Part shown: in pieces, positions 1 to 5,481 of the stretch
Layout: the number at the start of each line of letters is the position of its first letter
How positions within the stretch are numbered: the first letter of the stretch is position 1
Assembly (NCBI GenBank): GCA_022561355.1
Contig: JADFRJ010000109.1
Span: 1-7,547 of the forward strand
Source: Chloroflexota bacterium
Lineage (GTDB): Bacteria > Chloroflexota > Dehalococcoidia > DSTF01 > RBG-16-68-14
Direction: 5' to 3'
Length of the DNA: 7,547 nt
The notes under the pieces: generated by a model
What the model saw: only the letters and a program-made list of their open reading frames with translations
The model's database searches: none
Told to the model about the DNA's origin: nothing
Position numbers and translations under genes: made by a program

Positions 1-1210
1 TGGGCAGCTCTGCCAGCCGCGCTTCCAGTTGGCCGAGCGGGATGCTGATCGCATCCGCGACATGACCGGCCGCGTACTCATTAGGCTCGCGGACATCGAG
101 CGCAATCGCGCCAGCGAGCAGCGCCTTCCGCGCCTCCGCGGCATCGACGAGCGGGGTGGTTGCGAGAGGCTTGCCGGCCTTCACCCACGCTTCGATGCCA
201 CCCTCGAGCCAGCCCGCGAACTGCTCATAGCCGACCAGCAGCGACTCTTCTTCGATCCGCTCCAGTGATTCGTCATCGCGCACGAACAGCAGCCGCGTCT
301 CAGGTGATGCGAGCCATCCGAGCCACGTCGCGTAGCTATCGCGAAACTCGTTACTCAGCGAGCCCGGCACGTGGCCAGCCGCGTATGCCTCCATGGCCCG
401 GACGTCCACGACCAGAGCGCCCTGGCGCGCGGCATCGAACGCATTGGGCTGGAGAGGCGGCGCCGGCGGAATCTGTTCGTGCAGCCGTGGGCCCTCCTGA
501 TTGATCGGGCGCATCCGAAAGAAGTAGGCCGGTATCGCCGGGAACGTCGTCGGGAACCAGCGCACAAACTCGTCCTCGTCTTCGACAGCGAGCACGGCGT
601 TCTGCTGGCGCTCGAGGCCCAGCGTGGAGGTGCGATCGGCGCCCGGCACCGCAGAGCAGAAGGAGCCGCCGCCGTGGGTCGGATAGAGCAGCGTCTCGTC
701 CGGCAGCGACGAGAACGCGGTCTTCAACGTGCGGAACATGGAGTGCGTGAGGGAGTCGGTCATCTCCGGCGCGATCAGGTCGGTGCGCGCCGCGCCGCCG
801 ACGATGAGCGAGCCGCCGCTGAACAACGCGGGCGGGCCTTGTGCCGCGCGAAGAACGTAGCTCAGGTGCTCGGGCGTGTGGCCGGGCGACGCGATCGCCT
901 CCAGATCGAAGCCACCGATGCGAATGCGTTCGCCCGGCTGTACGGGCCGATGCGGAAACCGCACCTCGCCCTGGCCAGGAACGTAAATGTCCGCCTTCGT
1001 GGCCTGCGCCACCTCGAGGACGCCGGACACAAAATCGGCGTGCAGGTGCGTCTCCAGCACCGTCCGGATGCGCCAGCCGCGATCCTCCGCAGCCCGCAGA
1101 TACTGATCAACGCTCCGCAACGGATCGACGAGCACGGCTTCATCAGTCGCTACCTCCATCAGGTAGGAGCTGTTGCCTAGCCCTTCGTGGACAAATGGAA
1201 TGATGTTCAT
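1..1210 (-). CDS. MBL-fold metallo-hydrolase with tandem rhodanese domains, CstB-like (3' end outside window)
   Basis: The frame is open from ATG at 1210 to the left edge, so 403 residues are visible and the C-terminus is missing. The start is supported by GGAGGT six bases upstream (1217-1222) and an ATGA overlap with the transporter stop, which implies translational coupling. Residues 1-230 are a metallo-beta-lactamase fold: the H55-x-H57-x-D59 motif lies in THLHADF, followed by SPGHTPEH (H111) and YPTHGGG (H179). Residues about 255-345 are a rhodanese-like domain (VVDVR at 267-271) with no cysteine where the active site should be, so it is probably a pseudo-rhodanese. A second rhodanese domain starts near 350 (LDVRE at 371-375) and is cut before its active site. 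This order matches persulfide dioxygenase-sulfurtransferases of the ETHE1/CstB group, so a cytoplasmic role in persulfide or sulfane-sulfur handling is inferred. Oddity: the usual Asp metal ligand of the GDxL motif is Gly133 (FSGGSL). Confidence 0.9.
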   Translation of the reverse strand, partial: MNIIPFVHEGLGNSSYLMEVATDEAVLVDPLRSVDQYLRAAEDRGWRIRTVLETHLHADFVSGVLEVAQATKADIYVPGQGEVRFPHRPVQPGERIRIGGFDLEAIASPGHTPEHLSYVLRAAQGPPALFSGGSLIVGGAARTDLIAPEMTDSLTHSMFRTLKTAFSSLPDETLLYPTHGGGSFCSAVPGADRTSTLGLERQQNAVLAVEDEDEFVRWFPTTFPAIPAYFFRMRPINQEGPRLHEQIPPAPPLQPNAFDAARQGALVVDVRAMEAYAAGHVPGSLSNEFRDSYATWLGWLASPETRLLFVRDDESLERIEEESLLVGYEQFAGWLEGGIEAWVKAGKPLATTPLVDAAEARKALLAGAIALDVREPNEYAAGHVADAISIPLGQLEARLAELP

Positions 1211-2475
1211 GTTATTACCTCCGTAAGCGCCGGCGTTGCCGCCGGACGCGCATGGCGCAGCGTCGCCGCTGCTATCATAGCCGACGCGGCGGTCAGCGCG
1301 GCAACAGCATAGATCGCCTGTTCAAAGCCCAGCAGGTCGGCTACCGCTCCTGCGCCGAGCGCACCGGCAACGAACCCACCGTCGCGCCAGAAGCGATAGA
1401 CGCCAACGGACGTCGCGCGCTCTTCAGGGTGCACTTCATCGCCGATAGCGGCGATCAGCGTCGGGTAGACGAGCGCCGTCCCCACGCCGAGCAGCACGAC
1501 CGCCACCAGCCAGCTACTGAACGAGCCGGCGACCGCGATCATGGCGATGGCGCCTGCCTGCAGCAGCAGCCCGCCCACAATGGCCGGCTTGCGTCCCACA
1601 ATGTCGCTCGCCCAGCCGGTACCGAGCTGGAGGACCCCCCACACGAAGGGGTACGCGGCTGCCAGGATACCGATCTGACCGAGGTCCAGTCCGCGACTGA
1701 AGAAGAAGAGCGGAAGGATACCCCAAGCCAGCCCGTCGTTGAGGTTGTTGACGAAGCCCGCCTGCGACGCGCCGAATAAGCGCGGGTTACGCCAGGTGAC
1801 ATCAGCGAACGTGCGTCTAAGCGAGGGTGTTGAAGGGCCAGACGGGTGTCCGTCCGCCTCCATCGAAACAAACGGCCGCGTGTCGCGTACGAGAGCCGTG
1901 AGCGCCAGCCCGCCCGCGGCGAGAGCGATGCCCAGGTAGAACGGTTCCGGCCGCAGCCCATACTGCTCCGCGATCACGCCGGTGAGATAGGCCGCGGCGG
2001 CGACGGCGACGTATCCGGCAGCTTCGTTCAGCCCCAACACGAACCCACGTTGCTTGGGGCCGGCCAGGTCCATCTTCATGTTGACGGTCATCGACCAGGC
2101 GAGGCCCTGATTAACACCGAGCAGGAGATTGGCGCCGATCACCCAGCCCCAATTCGGCGCCCAGATGAGCATCAGGGGAACGGGGATGGCCACGAGCCAG
2201 CCTGCCGTCAGGACCTTGCGCCGGGTCAGCCTATCGGAGAGGGTGCCGGCGAAGAGGTTCGTGATCGCCTTCGCGAGCCCGAACGTCGCGATGAACGAGA
2301 CGACGGCCGTCGTTGACGAGATGCCAAACTCGGCCTCGCCCAGGAGCGGCAAAACAGAGCGCTCCATGCCGATCATGCCACCGACGAACGCGTTGATCGC
2401 CACCAGCAGCGCGATCTGCCGCCAGTTCTCGCGCACGCCGAGGGCGATCGACCTGGCTGCTACTCGTCCGGCCAT
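1207..2475 (-). CDS. MFS transporter, about 12 membrane segments
   Basis: This 422-residue inner-membrane protein is rich in hydrophobic segments throughout. It carries a major facilitator motif A after the second helix (G77-x3-D81-R-x2-R-R-K87) and a second copy in the C-terminal half (G285-x5-D291-x2-G-R-K296). A polar central loop at about 200-230 separates the two six-helix halves. The region YPTLIAAIGDEVHPEERA near 337-354 looks like a MFS subfamily common in Chloroflexota and actinobacteria, from memory. It starts 15 bp after the DUF4395 stop and overlaps the MBL gene by four bases (ATGA), so it is the middle gene of the operon. The ATG at 2475 has only a weak ribosome site, so translation may depend on the upstream gene. 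Substrate is unknown; the neighbours suggest a sulfur compound, possibly sulfite or thiosulfate, but nothing in the sequence fixes this. Confidence 0.9.
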   Translation of the reverse strand: MAGRVAARSIALGVRENWRQIALLVAINAFVGGMIGMERSVLPLLGEAEFGISSTTAVVSFIATFGLAKAITNLFAGTLSDRLTRRKVLTAGWLVAIPVPLMLIWAPNWGWVIGANLLLGVNQGLAWSMTVNMKMDLAGPKQRGFVLGLNEAAGYVAVAAAAYLTGVIAEQYGLRPEPFYLGIALAAGGLALTALVRDTRPFVSMEADGHPSGPSTPSLRRTFADVTWRNPRLFGASQAGFVNNLNDGLAWGILPLFFFSRGLDLGQIGILAAAYPFVWGVLQLGTGWASDIVGRKPAIVGGLLLQAGAIAMIAVAGSFSSWLVAVVLLGVGTALVYPTLIAAIGDEVHPEERATSVGVYRFWRDGGFVAGALGAGAVADLLGFEQAIYAVAALTAASAMIAAATLRHARPAATPALTEVIT

Positions 2476-2490
2476 CAGCTCTGGGAGTCG

Positions 2491-3006
2491 CTAGGCGACC
2501 TGCTCCTTCGCGGAACTCGAGATGGTCCGGAGCGCCAGTGCCCGGTCACCGAAGACGAACTGGTAGACGAACGACGGGATGCAGAAGTGGGTGATGCTTA
2601 CAAGCGCGGCGACAGCCGTGAGTGAGCCCCCGAGCGCATATCCCAGCGGGGTGACGCCCAGCTGGAACGACAGCGCAATCGCGACGATCCAGAGTGCTGC
2701 CACACCGCCAGAGAAGCGCGTGGCCGCGCCATTCGGCGGCAGCGGTCGCGTTCCGGTCAGGTGGCGCAGCCCGTAGTTGTAGATCAGATCGAAGGGATGC
2801 ACCGTGAAGATCGCGCCGGCTGCCGCGATCGGCACCATCGCCCACAGAAGCGGCGTGAACGCGAAAGCTGTCGCGATACCGACAAGCGAGCCGCTAAGAA
2901 CGAACTTCGTGCGCATCCACGGCACGAGCTTCACGAATTCAGGATCCCTCGAACAGGCGAGCCCCCGCAGCTCCAGCCAGCTCTGAAGTCTTGGTGAGAT
3001 AGCCAT
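2491..3006 (-). CDS. DUF4395-type integral membrane protein
   Basis: First gene of the minus-strand operon, 171 residues. The ATG at 3006 has AAGGAGG seven bases upstream (3014-3020); a longer reading from TTG at 3030 would place that ribosome site inside the coding region. About four hydrophobic segments are visible near residues 35-52, 54-70, 100-118 and 121-145. The order HPFDLIYNYG (70-79), a polar loop with PPNGAATRFSGG (90-101), and a last helix ending ITHFCIPSFVYQ (138-149) with a single conserved-looking Cys142 fits the DUF4395 family. That family often sits beside rhodanese and thioredoxin-like genes, but has no proven activity. Here it is expressed from a strong promoter under the apparent control of the divergent ArsR-rhodanese regulator, so a membrane step in sulfur compound handling is inferred. 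The only other cysteine is Cys18. Family assignment is from motif recognition and not from a search. Confidence 0.8.
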   Translation of the reverse strand: MAISPRLQSWLELRGLACSRDPEFVKLVPWMRTKFVLSGSLVGIATAFAFTPLLWAMVPIAAAGAIFTVHPFDLIYNYGLRHLTGTRPLPPNGAATRFSGGVAALWIVAIALSFQLGVTPLGYALGGSLTAVAALVSITHFCIPSFVYQFVFGDRALALRTISSSAKEQVA

Positions 3007-3013
3007 GTTTGTT

Positions 3014-3020
3014 CCTCCTT
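3014..3020 (-). promoter_or_regulatory. Ribosome binding site of the DUF4395 gene
   Basis: AAGGAGG on the minus strand, seven bases before the ATG at 3006. It decides the start codon against the upstream TTG at 3030. Confidence 0.85.
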
Positions 3021-3023
3021 CGA

Positions 3024-3045
3024 TATTCAATCGTTCTATTGAATA
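3024..3045. promoter_or_regulatory. Operator-like perfect inverted repeat (site 1)
   Basis: TATTCAAT, six bases, then ATTGAATA: a perfect 8-6-8 inverted repeat. It covers the predicted transcription start (about 3044) and early leader of the minus-strand operon, a classic place for repression. The size and symmetry suit an ArsR-family dimer, and the gene for such a regulator lies just beside it. Confidence 0.75.
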
Positions 3046-3050
3046 CGCCT

Positions 3051-3079
3051 ATATTACCATCCTGAAAGCCGTCGGTCAA
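3051..3079 (-). promoter_or_regulatory. Sigma-70-type promoter of the DUF4395-MFS-MBL operon
   Basis: On the minus strand, -35 TTGACC (3079-3074), a 17-base spacer and -10 TAATAT (3056-3051) form a near-consensus promoter. Transcription should start near 3044, inside operator site 1, leaving a leader of about 38 bases that includes the ribosome site. Confidence 0.8.
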
Positions 3080-3080
3080 G

Positions 3081-3102
3081 TATTCAATCGATATCTTGCA
3101 GG
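3081..3102. promoter_or_regulatory. Operator-like degenerate repeat (site 2)
   Basis: TATTCAATCG at 3081-3090 repeats exactly the first ten bases of site 1 (3024-3033), 57 bp away. With the same 8-6-8 spacing, the second arm is CTTGCAGG, matching the ideal arm at four of eight positions. It overlaps the -35 of the regulator promoter and abuts the -35 of the operon promoter, so one bound dimer could affect both. The weaker arm suggests lower affinity and autoregulation. Confidence 0.6.
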
Positions 3103-3124
3103 TTTATTCCCAGACCTCTATACT
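3096..3124 (+). promoter_or_regulatory. Promoter of the ArsR-rhodanese gene, giving a leaderless mRNA
   Basis: -35 TTGCAG (3096-3101), a 17-base spacer and -10 TATACT (3119-3124) lie so close to the ATG at 3131 that the expected start of transcription is the start codon itself. No ribosome site precedes that ATG, which agrees with leaderless translation. Confidence 0.75.
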
Positions 3125-3130
3125 GGCCGT

Positions 3131-3799
3131 ATGGCGCATCGAGAGTTCAAGCGAAAGATCTATGCGGAATTCGCCCGTATCGGGAACGCCTTGTCCAGCG
3201 CGCGACGGCTGGAGCTGCTGGACCTGCTTGCCCAAGGGCCGCGACACGTAGAGGCGCTCGCTACCGAGACGGACATGTCGGTCGCGAACGTCTCGCAGCA
3301 CCTGCAGGTCTTGCGGCAGGCCCGCCTGGTGGAGGCGGAGCGCGAAGGCACCAAGGCGCTCTACCGCCTAGCCGACAAGCATGTTCTCGATCTGTGGCTC
3401 ACGCTGCGGTCGGTCGCGGAAGAGCGCCTCGCCGGCCTCGGCCAGCTCCGGCGCGACGTCGATGTCTACGACGAGGAGTCGCCGGTACCGAGGGATGAGC
3501 TGGAGAGGCTCTTCCTGGACCGGAACGCGGTGCTGATCGACACGCGTCCGAGCAGGGAGTACGAGCACGGACATTTGCCGGAGGCGATCTCGATGCCAAT
3601 GGACGAGCTACCGAACCGCCTCCACGAGCTGCCGAGGGACCGGCCGATCATCGCCTACTGCCGTGGCGACTACTGTCTCTTCGCGGACGAGGCGGTCGCG
3701 CTGCTGCGGGAGAAGGGCTTCGAGGCGCACCGCCTGGACGGCGGCTGGCCGGAGTGGTGGGCGGAAGACCGCGCGGTCGCCGGTGTGTCCGAGGGCTAG
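3131..3799 (+). CDS. ArsR/SmtB-family repressor fused to a rhodanese domain
   Basis: 222 residues. The N-terminal half (about 12-95) is a winged helix of the ArsR type: RRLELLDLLAQGPRHVEAL, then the recognition helix region SVANVSQHLQVLRQARLV and a wing with REGTKALYRL. A linker near 100-120 leads to a rhodanese domain (about 120-222) with VLIDTR (134-139), the EYEHGHLPEAI turn and an active-site loop CRGDYC with Cys177 and Cys182. These are the only two cysteines in the protein; the DNA-binding half has none, so no ArsR-type thiolate metal site is visible. I infer that it senses persulfide or sulfane sulfur through the rhodanese loop and represses the divergent operon and itself. The start at 3131 is chosen over an in-frame ATG at 3005 because the longer version would encode both operators and precede its own promoter. 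Confidence 0.9.
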   Translation: MAHREFKRKIYAEFARIGNALSSARRLELLDLLAQGPRHVEALATETDMSVANVSQHLQVLRQARLVEAEREGTKALYRLADKHVLDLWLTLRSVAEERLAGLGQLRRDVDVYDEESPVPRDELERLFLDRNAVLIDTRPSREYEHGHLPEAISMPMDELPNRLHELPRDRPIIAYCRGDYCLFADEAVALLREKGFEAHRLDGGWPEWWAEDRAVAGVSEG

Positions 3800-3825
3800 C
3801 AGTTTCGAGCCGCTCGCGGTACCCT
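3797..3825 (+). promoter_or_regulatory. Possible weak promoter of the DUF5131 gene, leaderless layout
   Basis: TAGCAG (3797-3802), 17 bases, TACCCT (3820-3825), then six bases to the ATG at 3832. The spacing is identical to that of the ArsR promoter and the -35 differs by one base, but the -10 is poor. No ribosome site is visible, so read-through from the ArsR gene is the alternative source of message. Confidence 0.4.
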
Positions 3826-3831
3826 CTGGCC

Positions 3832-4647
3832 ATGGCGCAAGCATCACCAATCGAGTGGACCGAGGCGACCTGGAATCCTATCACCGGCTGTACCAAGGTC
3901 AGCCCTGGCTGCGCGCACTGCTACGCGGAAACGTTCGCTGAGCGGTTCCGAGGCGTTCCCGGCCACCCCTATGAGAAGGGCTTCGATCTCCAACTGAGAC
4001 CGGAGCGGCTCGAGCAGCCTCTTTCGTGGCGAAAGCCTCGGGTAATCTTCGTCAACTCCATGAGCGACCTGTTCCATGAGGACATCCGGGAAGCGTACAT
4101 CCGCTCTGTGTTTGACGTCATGGAGCGCGCGTCCTGGCACACGTTCCAGATCTTGACTAAGCGCTCAGAACGGCTCGCTGACATCGCTCGCCGGCTGCCT
4201 TGGCCGGACAACGTCTGGATGGGCGTCTCTGTCGAGAACCAACGCTGGACATCGAGGATCGATCATCTGCGGCAGACGCCAGCCGCTGTCCATTTTCTAT
4301 CGTGCGAACCGCTGCTCGGCCCGTTGGAGCTCGACCTAACCAGGATTGACTGGGTGATCGTCGGCGGAGAGAGCGGCCATCGAGCTCGGCGCATGCAGCC
4401 AGAGTGGGTCCGGGCGATCCGCGCTCAGTGCGAAAAACAGCGCGTCGCGTTTTTCTTCAAGCAGTGGGGCGCCCACAACGAGGCGGGCATGCGCGTGGGC
4501 AAGGGCAAGGCTGGACGAGTCCTCGATGGTGGAACGTGGGACGGAATGCCTCAGAGGTCAAAGAGGGAGGGCTGGCGCGAAACGGGCAAGTCTAGCACGA
4601 AGTCCCGCTTGAAGATGCCCGACATGATGTCCTCACCGACCGGGTGA
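3832..4647 (+). CDS. DUF5131 (phage Gp37/Gp68-type) three-Cys-motif protein
   Basis: 271 residues. The N-terminus IEWTEATWNPITGC (7-20) and the cluster C20-x6-C27-x2-C30 are the signature of the DUF5131 family, which resembles radical SAM proteins with a variant iron-sulfur cluster motif. Further family-like blocks are FVNSMSDLFHEDI (73-85), FQILTKRSERL (105-115), NVWMGVSVENQ (127-137), FLSCEPLLGP (155-164), VIVGGESG (175-182) and FFFKQWG (207-213). The reaction is unknown. The family domain normally ends around the DGGTWDGMP block (232-240); the last 31 residues lie wholly antisense to the end of tcmP and look like read-through after loss of the usual stop. ATG 3832 is used because the homologous part begins directly after it; an in-frame ATG at 3754 lies inside the ArsR gene. 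It begins 32 bp after that gene but is probably unrelated in function; its natural partner is the convergent tcmP. Confidence 0.88.
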   Translation: MAQASPIEWTEATWNPITGCTKVSPGCAHCYAETFAERFRGVPGHPYEKGFDLQLRPERLEQPLSWRKPRVIFVNSMSDLFHEDIREAYIRSVFDVMERASWHTFQILTKRSERLADIARRLPWPDNVWMGVSVENQRWTSRIDHLRQTPAAVHFLSCEPLLGPLELDLTRIDWVIVGGESGHRARRMQPEWVRAIRAQCEKQRVAFFFKQWGAHNEAGMRVGKGKAGRVLDGGTWDGMPQRSKREGWRETGKSSTKSRLKMPDMMSSPTG

Positions 4648-5468
4648 TCCGTCGCGAAGACTAGATGGTATCGAGGCTGCCGTTTCTTCCCAGCACCAAC
4701 ATAGGCTAGCACCTGGCGCGATTCGACAGACTTGTAACCGAGACCTTTCACATCCTTCGAATACTTGTCAAGATATAGTCTCTTCGCCTCGGCCTTATCG
4801 ATCTCACCTTTGACGCGCGACTGATAGATATCCCACCACGAATCGTCCTTGAACATCGCGTTTACACGGCTCTTGTCCTCATCACGCATTGGTCTATCCA
4901 CTGTAAGGAGTCGGATAACGGACATTTCGAGTGGAAAGAGAATCATTAGCTCCGGCTTTCTCCGTCTGCCTGGGAGGCTCGCGATCCCCGCGACCGTCTG
5001 CCATTTCAACTCTACGCCCGTGGGGTCAAGGAAGCAGAAGCAAGGCGCCCAGCCTGGTACCTCCTCTCGCAGGAGCGGGACAAGATGGACGTTGACGTCG
5101 CCGCGACGAAGGAGTGCGCGCTCGCCATAGTGAGCGCACCTCCCTTCAAGTGCAGCCAGCTTGTGCGGATCAATCTCAAGAAAGATGCATCTCTCGATCT
5201 CCGGCTTAGCTCGCAATGCTATTAGTGGCGAACCGTGAACGAAATACGGCTCTGGAGCTCCCCTGACTGAAGCTCGCCCAGGCCCAGCAAAACCATCAAC
5301 GTAGTAGCCTCCGCCTGCACGCTGACAAGCCCGTGCAAATGCGGGTAAGTACAGTTGCAGTGTCGCGAGTTTCTCGAGACTCCAGACGCCGATACGTCGC
5401 ACCGGCGATTCGTCGAAAGGTGCACGCAGTTCCGCCAGTATCTCTTCTGAAGTAGTCCGCCGCGCCAA
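4551..5468 (-). CDS. tcmP: Three-Cys-motif partner protein TcmP
   Basis: 305 residues, a SAM-methyltransferase-like Rossmann protein of the TcmP family, which is named for lying next to three-Cys-motif (DUF5131) genes. Visible blocks are YYVDGFAGPG (55-64), HGSPLIAL (78-85), IFLEIDPHKL (95-104), RRGDVN (121-126), CFLDPTGVELKW (145-156) and a hydrophobic strand ELMILFPLEMS (173-183). The start is TTG, supported by AGGAG (5474-5478) five bases upstream and by a gap of only 13 bp to the dnaN stop, so it is likely cotranscribed with dnaN. The C-terminus is R-Q-P-S-L-F-D-L, in which Q299-L302-F303 resembles a sliding-clamp binding motif. Base composition is shifted: 27 of 60 bases are G or C at 4741-4800 against 45 of 60 at 5521-5580 in dnaN, a sign of acquisition. 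A role in a mobile or defence module is plausible but unproven. Confidence 0.87.
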   Translation of the reverse strand: MARRTTSEEILAELRAPFDESPVRRIGVWSLEKLATLQLYLPAFARACQRAGGGYYVDGFAGPGRASVRGAPEPYFVHGSPLIALRAKPEIERCIFLEIDPHKLAALEGRCAHYGERALLRRGDVNVHLVPLLREEVPGWAPCFCFLDPTGVELKWQTVAGIASLPGRRRKPELMILFPLEMSVIRLLTVDRPMRDEDKSRVNAMFKDDSWWDIYQSRVKGEIDKAEAKRLYLDKYSKDVKGLGYKSVESRQVLAYVGAGKKRQPRYHLVFATDHPVGEDIMSGIFKRDFVLDLPVSRQPSLFDL

Positions 5469-5473
5469 AGAAG

Positions 5474-5478
5474 CTCCT
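5474..5478 (-). promoter_or_regulatory. Ribosome binding site for the TTG start of tcmP
   Basis: AGGAG on the minus strand, five bases before TTG at 5468, inside the 13 bp between dnaN and tcmP. It fixes a non-ATG start. Confidence 0.7.
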
Positions 5479-5481
5479 AGT

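Noticed and set aside
371..1180. 269-codon plus-strand open frame
   Set aside because: It is the complement of the MBL-rhodanese gene, is very rich in arginine and alanine, and shows no family motif; typical shadow in GC-rich DNA.
3007..3030. TTG start at 3030 for the DUF4395 protein
   Set aside because: AAGGAGG at 3014-3020 fits the ATG at 3006 and would lie inside the coding region of the longer form.
3005..3130. Longer in-frame start for the ArsR-rhodanese protein at ATG 3005
   Set aside because: It would code across both operators and both promoters and has no promoter or ribosome site of its own; the family begins near residue 1 of the 3131 start.
4500..4650. Terminator between the convergent DUF5131 and tcmP genes
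   Set aside because: The genes overlap and no stem followed by a T-run is visible on either strand.
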